NCBI GenBank assembly: GCA_963811775.1
Contig: CAWESO010000004.1
Coordinates: 186,001 to 250,000 of the forward strand
Length of the DNA stretch: 64,000 bases
Direction of reading: 5' to 3'
Source: Chersky-840 sp963811775
GTDB taxonomy: Bacteria; Actinomycetota; Acidimicrobiia; Acidimicrobiales; UBA8190
Shown here: piece by piece, positions 50,320 to 57,832 of the stretch
Layout: each line of letters opens with the position of its first letter
Numbering within the stretch: position 1 is the first letter of the stretch
The notes under the pieces: generated by a model
What the model saw: the letters and a program-made list of their open reading frames with translations, nothing else
Database searches by the model: none
What the model was told of the DNA's origin: nothing
Program-made: the position numbers and the translations under genes

Positions 50320-51180
50320 GACCCGTCCGTCTTCGCCCGCCGCAGTGGCGATCCAGCTGACGCCGATCATTTGGGCACCGCCGTGCGTACCGATGACGGC
50401 GCCCATCATGCCGACTCGAAGCGCCTCTCGGGGAAAGTGGGGAGCGATGAGGTCAAGGAACTCCTCGATGTCGGGGGCCCCGCTGTGCATCACCGCCACA
50501 TGCTCGATCGGACCTGATTCCGTAAGGCGGTCGTAGAGCCACTCCATGGCCCGCTTGCGGGTGCGCGCCCGGCCGGCCTCTTGGACCACCCCGCCGGTGA
50601 GGTCGAGCAGTGGCTTGATGGCCAGTATCGATCCCACCATGGCCTTGGCCCCCCCGATGCGCCCACCCTTCTTCAGGTTCTCCAGCGTGTTCAGAGCAGC
50701 GATCACGTGTGTGCGGGGGATGACGTCACCGACCCGGCGCAGCACGGAGGCTGTGTTGGCGCCACTACCGGCCACATTGGCCGCTTCGAGGACGAGGGTG
50801 CCGAGTCCGCACGATGCGGATCTGCTGTCGATCACGTGCACCGGAATCGGGCCCTCCCACGCCGCGGCCGCGGTTTGGGCCGACTGGAAGGTGTTCGACA
50901 GGTCGCTCGAGATGTTGAGACAGACCACTGCGTCAGCACCAGCGTCACTGGCGTTGCGGAACGCCTGTTCAAAAGCACCGGGCGATGGACAAGCCGTTTG
51001 GGGAAGTTCGTCGGAGTTCGCCATTCTTTCGTAGAAGTCTTCGACGCTCATGTCCCGACGGTCGGTGAACTCTGCATTCCCGAACCGGATAGTCAGAGGG
51101 ACGATCTCGACGTTGAGCAAGTCTGTGTCCGATTGTTCGAGATCGCACGAGCTGTCGCTCACTATGTAGACACCGGACAA
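50317..51180 (-). CDS. DegV family fatty-acid-binding protein
   Basis: Protein of 287 residues from TTG 51180, which has GAGGAGG 9 bp upstream. It opens GVYIVSDSSCDLEQSD, the DegV signature, followed by VEIVPLTIRFGNAEFTDRRD, LPQTACPSPGAFEQAF, DAVVCLNISSDLSNTFQSAQ, SRSASCGLG and MHSGAPDIEEFL. DegV proteins bind a fatty acid (FakB type) for a fatty acid kinase; the kinase FakA is not seen here. The TAA stop lies exactly at the IS5 target duplication, so the coding sequence was not truncated. The longer upstream open frame lacks a signal. Confidence 0.9.
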   Translation of the reverse strand: MSGVYIVSDSSCDLEQSDTDLLNVEIVPLTIRFGNAEFTDRRDMSVEDFYERMANSDELPQTACPSPGAFEQAFRNASDAGADAVVCLNISSDLSNTFQSAQTAAAAWEGPIPVHVIDSRSASCGLGTLVLEAANVAGSGANTASVLRRVGDVIPRTHVIAALNTLENLKKGGRIGGAKAMVGSILAIKPLLDLTGGVVQEAGRARTRKRAMEWLYDRLTESGPIEHVAVMHSGAPDIEEFLDLIAPHFPREALRVGMMGAVIGTHGGAQMIGVSWIATAAGEDGRV

Positions 51181-51248
51181 GAGCGCATCCTCCTCGTAGT
51201 CGCCAATCGCCCCAGCACCCCAAGCGCTGCCGCGTTGATGGCCTTCGG

Positions 51249-51902
51249 CTAGAGCCAACCCGCGAGCGCGAAAGGGACAGCCAGAACGAGATCAGCCCCA
51301 GCAATAATTCCAACGACGGTTAGTTGCCGTCGGTGATTCTGATTCATGTCAAAGACCCATGCTGCCATTCCATAGAACGTCATGTACCCGAAGATCACAA
51401 TAAGCGGGATGAACGGGACGTTCCAGAACCAGTACTCCCAGTGAAAGTAGCCGATGGCATGCAAGAGGATCTCAACTGCCACGGAGAGGCACGAAAATCC
51501 GACAACATAGACCCACCGGTTGGGGACTCCCAGGATGCGCATCCCGCGATCTGGCGGAAGCATCTTCACGAAGACCACACCGGCGATGAGAAAGAACATC
51601 GTGAGTTCGATGGTGAGTCCGATGAGGATTAGATAGCTGGTGTGCCCTGTCACAGTCCACAGAGCCGCACGGTTTGAAATGTGGAGAATTGCAGAATTGA
51701 TGAGTTCGTTGAACCAATCCATGAGCCAGAGAGCCAGTCCGGCAAGAATGATGTCCCATCGTCGTCGCTCGACCTCGACTGCGTAGACGTAGAAGACAAC
51801 ACCAAGCAGAAACACCGTCGACCATTGGAAGGTCGCTGGATCTCGGAGAATCTGCTCGGCTTGCCGAGTGAACGAGGTGATCTCGCCGAAGGACACTGCC
51901 AT
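51249..51902 (-). CDS. Integral membrane protein of unknown function
   Basis: Protein of 217 residues from ATG 51902 with about six hydrophobic segments: roughly 30-46, 50-70, 88-112, 125-150, 158-180 and 195-215. Aromatic and charged residues (LWLMDWFNELINSAILHISN; LHAIGYFHWEYWFWNVPFIP) sit between the helices. It is 68 bp from the degV gene, same strand, possibly co-transcribed. The hydrophobic, Trp-rich build suggests a lipid-related membrane protein, but no motif decides. Function unknown. Confidence 0.75.
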   Translation of the reverse strand: MAVSFGEITSFTRQAEQILRDPATFQWSTVFLLGVVFYVYAVEVERRRWDIILAGLALWLMDWFNELINSAILHISNRAALWTVTGHTSYLILIGLTIELTMFFLIAGVVFVKMLPPDRGMRILGVPNRWVYVVGFSCLSVAVEILLHAIGYFHWEYWFWNVPFIPLIVIFGYMTFYGMAAWVFDMNQNHRRQLTVVGIIAGADLVLAVPFALAGWL

Positions 51903-52031
51903 GCCTCGGATACTAGATCCAGCGCCTCGCCCGGTGAGAGCTTGTCGTCGGCGAGAGCAGCACCTTGGGAGTCCCCTGCAGTCGGGGCGGCGCACCGAAC
52001 GACTAGGTCAGGCGACTCTCGGTTGCCATCT

Positions 52032-52310
52032 TTAACGAACGGGTTCTGATGCCACTCCAAAGCGCTCCTGGTACGGCATCGAACGCTTCCGCAGGACATC
52101 GGCATCAAGCCCCGTGTCCGCGAAGCGGTATCGCCCCCCGCCGCCGTCACCGGGGTTACTGGCGAGAAACGTCCGCATGCGTTCCTCGGTTGCGCTGGTG
52201 AGTTCCCGACAGAGGGCTTCATAAAGCTGATGGATGGCCAGGAACGGATCGGACACGAACTCTGCGAATTGGACGTCGATCATCTGACTGGACGGGAACG
52301 TGTGCTTATC
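52032..52310 (-). pseudogene. C-terminal tail of a sulfotransferase, cut by a transposase locus
   Basis: The minus strand encodes FPSSQMIDVQFAEFVSDPFL, AIHQLYEALCRELTSATEER and GRYRFADTGLDADVLRKRSM, then PYQERFGVASEPVR and stop. This is the end of the actinobacterial sulfotransferase family (usual forms DVQFADL..DP, IY..FG, G.HRY...TGLD, YQ.YFGV). Only about 90 of some 380 residues remain. The coding sequence breaks off about 70 bp before the transposase start at 52378, so insertion of that element probably removed the rest. Confidence 0.75.
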
Positions 52311-52377
52311 CCTGTCGGATGCATTTACTCGATTGCCAGCTTGACCAGCACCAACGCTTCCGCAAGGGTCTCGCGCC

Positions 52378-53433
52378 GTGGCACTCTCGTTCCTCTTCCT
52401 ACTCGTGCGCCGGGCTCTCGAAATGTTCCGTATCCGGCGCAAGAGCACCTTCGACAAGGATGTCGAGATCCTGGTCCTCCGTCACCAACTCGAGGTCCTG
52501 CGTCGCAAGACGCCTCGGCCCCGTTTCTCGTGGGCCGACCGGGCCTTCTTGTCCCTAACGGCGCGACTCCTCCCCCGGCAGCGCTGGTCCTCGCTGCTCG
52601 TGACGCCGGCCACGATCCTGGAATGGCAGCGCAGGATCGTTCGTCGGCGCTGGAGGTACCCAAATCGACCGGGGCGCCCACCGCTCGATGAGGAGACGGT
52701 CGACCTCATTTGCCAGTTAGCTCAAGAGAATCCGCGCTGGGGCTACCTGCGCATCGTGGGTGAGATGAGAAAGCTCGGAGTCGTGGTCTCGGCCACCGCG
52801 GTTCGCGGTGTGCTTCGCCGCCACGGTCTCGGACCCGCACCTCGCCGACCAGGGCCCAGTTGGTCCGATTTCATCCGGGCCCAGGCGAAGAGCATCCTGG
52901 CCACAGACTTCTTTCACGTCGACACCGTCCTCGGTCAGCGCTTCTACGGACTCTTCGTGATCGAAATCGACACTCGGGTAGTGCACCTCCTTGGGGTCAC
53001 AACGCACCCCAACGGTCTGTGGATGGCCCAGATGGCACGCAACCTGGTCTTCAACCTCCACGACGCCGCCCGGAAGGTCCGCTTCTTTGTCCGTGACCGT
53101 GATGCCAAGTTCACCGCCGCCTTCGACGAGGTGTTGCGCAGCGAAGGCATCGCCACGATCCGCACCCCCGTCCGGGCCCCTCGAGCAAACGCCTACGCCG
53201 AGCGCTGGATCGAGAGCCTGCGAGCCGAAAGCCTCGACCACCTGCTCATCGTCTCGCATCGCCAGCTCGAAGGGGTGCTGACCGCCTACATCGACCACTA
53301 CAACGGGGCGCGGCCGCACCGGGGCCTCCGGTTGGAGGTTCCCGGGCCCACCCTCACCCCTCCCCCGGTGGGCCGCATCGAGCGCCACGACATCCTCGGC
53401 GGCCTCATTCACGAGTACCGCCGCGCCGCATGA
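52378..53433 (+). CDS. IS481/rve-type transposase (DDE integrase core)
   Basis: Transposase of 351 residues from GTG 52378. The front is helix-turn-helix rich: VEILVLRHQLEVLRRKTPRP, GYLRIVGEMRKLGVVVSATA, VRGVLRRHGLGPAPRR. The integrase core follows with the triad visible as ATDFFHVDTV (first Asp), FVRDRDAKFTAAF (second Asp) and NAYAERWIESLRAES (Glu), ending HYNGARPHRGL and a short tail. No frameshift. I could not find terminal inverted repeats, so the element edges (about 52311-53470) are uncertain. Flanked by a sulfotransferase tail on the left. Confidence 0.93.
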   Translation: MALSFLFLLVRRALEMFRIRRKSTFDKDVEILVLRHQLEVLRRKTPRPRFSWADRAFLSLTARLLPRQRWSSLLVTPATILEWQRRIVRRRWRYPNRPGRPPLDEETVDLICQLAQENPRWGYLRIVGEMRKLGVVVSATAVRGVLRRHGLGPAPRRPGPSWSDFIRAQAKSILATDFFHVDTVLGQRFYGLFVIEIDTRVVHLLGVTTHPNGLWMAQMARNLVFNLHDAARKVRFFVRDRDAKFTAAFDEVLRSEGIATIRTPVRAPRANAYAERWIESLRAESLDHLLIVSHRQLEGVLTAYIDHYNGARPHRGLRLEVPGPTLTPPPVGRIERHDILGGLIHEYRRAA

Positions 53434-53481
53434 CCTCGACGCTCACCAGCACCTCGTGCACTTCGAGCCTACGATCGGCAC

Positions 53482-53967
53482 GTGATCCTGCGGTGCACGA
53501 AGAAGCTCCTTGCCGTCATCGGTCCGGTCCCTATCTCCGAGCCGACACCTGACGCCGAGGACTGGTACGCAAATCTCGTGTGGTTCGAACGGCGCAAGTG
53601 CCCGTTGCTCACCCATGTGAGCACGCTGTTCACAATCCTTGAGGCTGACATCAGCGTCTTGGATCTGCGTTCCACCGGCTCCTACATCGCCGCCCTCATC
53701 AAACGGGAACTCCTCAGTGAGGGCCTGCCGCCCGATACGTTTGGCCCCGACATGGAGGAGGTCGTCTATGCCAAGACGGCTGACCGGAGCGTTCTCGGAT
53801 GTCTGAATGACATGGCATATAGGTGCGAGGTAGCGATCGCCGATTCCGGCTCCCTACGGCACACCGACCTCGTGGCGCTCAATCGATCGCTTCGCCGCAA
53901 CATCAATAGCGCCCGTGATTACGAGCGCCCCATTGACCTCACGATCGGGCGCCTACGAGACCAATAA
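53482..53967 (+). CDS. DUF6933 family protein
   Basis: Protein of 161 residues from GTG 53482. It opens MILRCTKKLLAVIGPVPISE and contains DWYANLVWFERRKCPLLTHV, STLFTILEADISVLDLRSTG, then EEVVYAKTADRSVLGCLNDM and AYRCEVAIADSGSLRHTD. The RCTKKLL... DWYANL...FERRKC pattern is the DUF6933 family, which is frequently next to mobile elements and toxin-like genes, function not established. It is intact and follows the transposase by 48 bp. Possibly a cargo gene. Confidence 0.85.
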   Translation: MILRCTKKLLAVIGPVPISEPTPDAEDWYANLVWFERRKCPLLTHVSTLFTILEADISVLDLRSTGSYIAALIKRELLSEGLPPDTFGPDMEEVVYAKTADRSVLGCLNDMAYRCEVAIADSGSLRHTDLVALNRSLRRNINSARDYERPIDLTIGRLRDQ

Positions 53968-54023
53968 ATCGAGGGAGCTAAGGGGAGGGAGTGCGTTGAG
54001 TCGAATAAATGCACCCGACAGGC

Positions 54024-54098
54024 TTCCCACAGGCGCGTCGAACCCTCGATGTCGGTGAAGAGGAACGTCACGGTTCCCGATGGTGCGCTCGTTCCCAT
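54024..54098 (-). pseudogene. Second N-terminal stub of a class III adenylate cyclase
   Basis: From ATG 54098 the minus strand reads MGTSAPSGTVTFLFTDIEGS, then TRLWE. TVTFLFTDIEGSTRLWE is the first strand and metal-site Asp of class III cyclases. From the next codon the frame drifts into the antisense of the DUF6933 gene. So only 25 codons remain. A second such stub lies at 33059, different in sequence. This is a fragment after deletion or insertion; it cannot be catalytic. Confidence 0.65.
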
Positions 54099-54391
54099 CG
54101 AAGCAGCCTGCCATAGAGCGTCGTGTTGGCGCCCCGGGTCAGGGGACCGGACCCAGGCCGGATGAGTTCCTCCCTCCCGCAGTCATCTGAGAACCAGGCT
54201 CTGGCCGGCCGCCGCGCGATATCTCCGCCTCGAGCCCTTCCATGGTCATCGAGCAGACCGCGCGACATTGCCGGTTCTGTGCGCCCAAACGGGGCCACCG
54301 TACTTCACTTGGAAGCAGGCAAACCACAGGTCCCGAATCTCGGCGATGTGTGTCCGCGTGTCTCCCGAAGCGGTCCGCCAGACCGGAACGG

Positions 54392-55042
54392 CTAATAGAG
54401 GTACATCGCCACGCTGCTAAACGTGAAGGACGGACCGATAGGGCACCCAGTGGCGGCTGATGTTGCTGGCACGTCGATCTGCATATTGGTGACTGCACCG
54501 GAGCCAGCGTAGGACCCTGTCACCGTCGTCGCCGTCGTGCCCCCGTTGAGGGCTGGTGCAAAGAACATGTCAAGCAACGTATACGGCGGCCCGGAATCTA
54601 GGACGTCCTCGAAGTTCCCGTGGTACGTGATGTGAGACGGTGCCCACGCGTGAGCAGGCGACGTGGTCCAGTGAACCGTCACGTGAATCACGCCGATAGC
54701 GTCGCTGGGGTCGCTTGCAGGATAAGGGCCGATGAAGTTCGAGCATTTGTTCACATCGCCGCCCCCGTGGGTGAAATGTCCTGACGCTGTTACGGTCCCG
54801 CTCGTCACGTGGTAGCTGCCGAAGGTCCCGTTGCACCCCGACAGTGTTCCTGTGTAATGAATCATCAACCCAGAGGCGGTCCCGGTCGATTTGATCTGAT
54901 GGTTGAAGTGTCCAGAGCCTGCAAACGGATTACACGTGACGGTCCCCGACAGAGGAGGCAGCGCCCAGGCCACTCCACTCAATCCGACCAGAAGCCCGGC
55001 TTGGACGACAACAACAGCCAAGATAGCGGGTACCTTACGCAA
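54392..55042 (-). CDS. Secreted protein of unknown function
   Basis: Exported protein of 216 residues. Signal peptide about 1-28 (ILAVVVVQAGLLVGLSGVAW, ALP cleavage). The mature part is beta-rich and small-residue-rich: SGTVTCNPFAGSGHFNHQIK, GLMIHYTGTLSGCNGTFGSY, SGTVTASGHFTHGGGDVNKC, and TVTGSYAGSGAVTNMQIDVP. Four cysteines in pairs could form disulfides. It resembles actinobacterial extracellular beta-sandwich proteins without a recognised family name. Stand-alone; the upstream 461 bp hold its promoter. Function unknown. Confidence 0.78.
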   Translation of the reverse strand: MRKVPAILAVVVVQAGLLVGLSGVAWALPPLSGTVTCNPFAGSGHFNHQIKSTGTASGLMIHYTGTLSGCNGTFGSYHVTSGTVTASGHFTHGGGDVNKCSNFIGPYPASDPSDAIGVIHVTVHWTTSPAHAWAPSHITYHGNFEDVLDSGPPYTLLDMFFAPALNGGTTATTVTGSYAGSGAVTNMQIDVPATSAATGCPIGPSFTFSSVAMYLY

Positions 55043-55503
55043 CAGGAGCCCTCCTCCATCAGGTGCTCAGCACTTTAGTCACGCTGTCAAACAGCTACCA
55101 CCGGTCCAAACGCGATTAGTTCGGCGGTAGTCTGAGCGCCTCAGGACCTATTGCGAGATGATGCTCTTGAGGGTCCAGTTGCTCTCTTCCGGGGACTCGT
55201 TCCCGCTCAGCACCACGGGCGAGTTGCATCAAACATCGAAATGCATCCTCGGCGAAGTGCCAATGACCTGGCACGACAGACCGTCGGACCGCCCTGAACG
55301 TTTGGGCGCCCACGTATCCTCGCAATGCTGAACTCGTGTGCGTGGAACTGGGATTCGGCAGCGGCGTCAGCCTGGCCGTGAAGCGCCGACGAGACTGACG
55401 CCTTCGGCTCTGTCAGACTCTTCGTGTGGTCATCATGGCTTTAGACTTTGGACGCTGCATCGCCACCATCGCCAAGGGGTGGGACCCAGGATAGGGGTCG
55501 AGA
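55043..55503. other. Intergenic, no gene found
   Basis: A 461-bp divergent region between the secreted protein and the next gene. No coding frame or repeat supported. Confidence 0.45.
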
Positions 55504-56250
55504 ATGCGGTCCAAGACCTATTCTTCGCCATCTCGCCAGAACAAGGACCGGCGGAAAGTCGCCAAGATCATCATCGGGGCTGTCGCCATCCTTGTGGTCT
55601 TATTCGTTCTACTTCCTGGCGAACTCGGTACCGACAAACACGCGAGTCGGAACCAGAACTCAACCACGACCACGATGTCACTCTCGGACATCCGAAGCCT
55701 ATATGAGGGCATCGTCTCTGAATACAACGCGACCCTTGTTTCTTCCAACGCAGTGATCGCCAGCGCCGGAACCGACATCACAACACAGGGCGAACGCATA
55801 CAGAATGACGAGAGGACCTACAACGACAACGAGTCTGGGAGCGGGTGTTCGGGGAGCACTAGCAACTTCGATTCCTGCGTAGCCAACGAACAACTGACTG
55901 CCCAGACTGCTCTCAGTGACGAGAACGCCGCTAAGCGGACCGAGAAGGCAGACGTGACCAAGCAAATCAGGAGCGTCCAGCAGATCGAAACTGAAATCAC
56001 AGACTTTGTGCAACAGCTCGACGGCATCACGTGGCCATCCTCCGCCTCATCGGTGGAGTCATACCTGACGCATGCTTTGGGCGACGAGAGGAGTACGTAT
56101 GTGCAAGTTGCGGCTGACCTTGCCAGCGGCAAGTCCTTCTCCACAGATAGCCAGACGATAGCCACGGCCACGTCGGCAGTGGCCACCCAGCTGGCCAGTA
56201 TGGCCTCAGTCTTGAGTATTCCTGCTCCATCGTCGACTACGCCGAGCTAG
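55504..56250 (+). CDS. Membrane-anchored helical protein of unknown function
   Basis: Protein of 248 residues from ATG 55504. A basic start (SRQNKDRRK) precedes one transmembrane helix (about 20-38, AKIIIGAVAILVVLFVLLPG), then about 200 outside residues. These are helical and polar with coiled-coil-like runs: TTQGERIQNDERTYNDNESG, DENAAKRTEKADVTKQIRSV, QQIETEITDFVQQLD and ATSAVATQLASMASVLS. One cysteine pair (GCSG, DSCVAN). Layout suggests a signal-anchor protein with an extended outside domain. Next gene is 519 bp away. No family recognised. Confidence 0.7.
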   Translation: MRSKTYSSPSRQNKDRRKVAKIIIGAVAILVVLFVLLPGELGTDKHASRNQNSTTTTMSLSDIRSLYEGIVSEYNATLVSSNAVIASAGTDITTQGERIQNDERTYNDNESGSGCSGSTSNFDSCVANEQLTAQTALSDENAAKRTEKADVTKQIRSVQQIETEITDFVQQLDGITWPSSASSVESYLTHALGDERSTYVQVAADLASGKSFSTDSQTIATATSAVATQLASMASVLSIPAPSSTTPS

Positions 56251-56392
56251 GTTGGATTTCGGACGGGACATGCGGCGCGGGAACGAGACCTTGGGTGAGC
56301 AGTTCCTCGGGAAAACCTCGCGCGATGAGCGCACGATGAGACATCCCAAGGAGCGTCGCAAGATGAACAAGAAACCGGCTTGACCTGGAGTG

Positions 56393-56705
56393 GAGAAGAC
56401 GATGTCTTATTCGAACCGGCAAGACCTGCAACTTCGCATGCAGAACCTGATTTGAGAGCTGCTCGATACCTCGTGCCACAGAATCCAGGCGATGATCCCT
56501 TGAGTTTGTCGAAGAGTGCCGAGATGCCTTGCTCCTCTGGCGTAGGCCATTGTCGGTAAGACCTAGCCAAACTTCGCCCCTTCAGGCGCCACGCAAGGAA
56601 ATCTGCGCAGCTTCGGAACTCGGCGGTCGGCGCAATATCAGACGGGTTCCGCCCGAGCGGACTTTGTCGACGGCCCTAGCGATATCAGGCACTTCAACGC
56701 TCGGT
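56393..56705 (+). repeat. Copy B of a dispersed, degenerate repeat
   Basis: Matches copy A (37178-37480) in the same direction: GGAGAAGACGATGTCTTATT, GAACCGG, TTCGCATGCAGAACCTGATT, TTGAGTTTGTCGAAGAG, and AGCGATATCAGGCACTTCAA. Identity seems near 80% in the first 150 bp and lower later. On the minus strand a frame ends SALFDKLKGSS here. Flanked by ordinary genes. The 519-bp gap 56251-56769 has nothing else. Confidence 0.75.
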
Positions 56706-56769
56706 CGCGGCGCCGATTGGCACACGTCGCCATTCAAGCAGGGGCGATTGTCGTCCGATATCTCCCGGA

Positions 56770-57564
56770 GTGGGATCTCTTCAGATTCGGCGCTGGCGCA
56801 ACTGGGGCAAGGACCGTCTCTACGTAGATGACGCCGCCGGTGGCCCGGTGGGCTGGATCGACCTGATCACCGGCGAGACGAGACTGCAACGCCCCGAGCT
56901 CGAAGACTCATTTCGGCAAGCAGCAGCCGCGTACCAAATCAAGACCCACACCAGTGTCCCTGACCCTTGCTCCGGCGGCACGGTCGAGGAAGACTGGATG
57001 GACCTTGCAGCGAATCGGCCTGGCGAAGGGCTTCGTACAAGCTCGGAACCAGAGCTGACTCCGCAGGCCCGGGAGGTCGGTGCCGACGGCGAAGCCACGG
57101 TCGGAGCTCGCCTCGACAGGCTCAAAGAGGACGGGTGGCAGGTCCTGCACTCCGTGCCGGTGGGTGCTCGCGGCTGCGACATCGATCACGTCCTCATTGG
57201 ACCGGGCGGCGCGTTCACCGTCAACACCAAGAATCACCGTACCGCCGATGTTTGGGTCGCCAAGCCCACGTTGATGGTGAACGGTCACAAGGAGAGTTAC
57301 TACGCAAAGTCGCGCTATGAAGCAGAGCGGGCAGCGCGCCTTCTGTCCGCGAACGTTGGCCTGAGCGTGCTGGTTCGGCCTGTGTTGGTGATCCTTTGCC
57401 GAAGCTTCCATGTGAAGAGCCAGCCCGAAGACGTAACAGTCCTCTCCTCGATGGACGTTCCTCGGCATTTCAAGAGGATGCCAGAAGTGTGGTCGTCCGA
57501 GCAGATCGAGGCTGTATTCGCACACGCCAGGCGCTCCACCACCTGGCTTCCGCGCTTGAGCTGA
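56770..57564 (+). CDS. NERD (nuclease-related) domain protein
   Basis: Protein of 264 residues from GTG 56770. An N-terminal region with LYVDDAAGGPVGWIDLITGE is separated from a NERD domain starting near residue 115: GADGEATVGARLDRLKEDGW, QVLHSVPVGARGCDIDHVLI, GPGGAFTVNTKNHR. The acidic G..GE, the (D)IDH and the T-x-N-x-K sets form the nuclease-related core. The tail has SKSRYEAERAARL and VRPVLVILC. NERD proteins are often standalone; some are tied to DNA processing or defence. No neighbouring defence gene is visible. Function inferred only from the domain. Confidence 0.85.
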   Translation: MGSLQIRRWRNWGKDRLYVDDAAGGPVGWIDLITGETRLQRPELEDSFRQAAAAYQIKTHTSVPDPCSGGTVEEDWMDLAANRPGEGLRTSSEPELTPQAREVGADGEATVGARLDRLKEDGWQVLHSVPVGARGCDIDHVLIGPGGAFTVNTKNHRTADVWVAKPTLMVNGHKESYYAKSRYEAERAARLLSANVGLSVLVRPVLVILCRSFHVKSQPEDVTVLSSMDVPRHFKRMPEVWSSEQIEAVFAHARRSTTWLPRLS

Positions 57565-57832
57565 AGACCATGGAGCATCTCGATGGCGAGCTCTGCACTG
57601 TCACGGCGATGAGAGCCGAAGCAACTCCAGGATTCGGACAAACGCCAGGTACAGGAAGGACGGCTCATGGCCGAGATTCAGCGTGACCCTCATGTCGATG
57701 AAGGGCCATGAGTACCATCACCGGTCGTCCGGCGATGGTACGACATCTGCCCTCCACGGAAACGACGGCCATCCGCGGGGCGACGCAGACTCTTCCGATG
57801 CCGCCAGATGGGATTTCCATGCACTGATAAGC

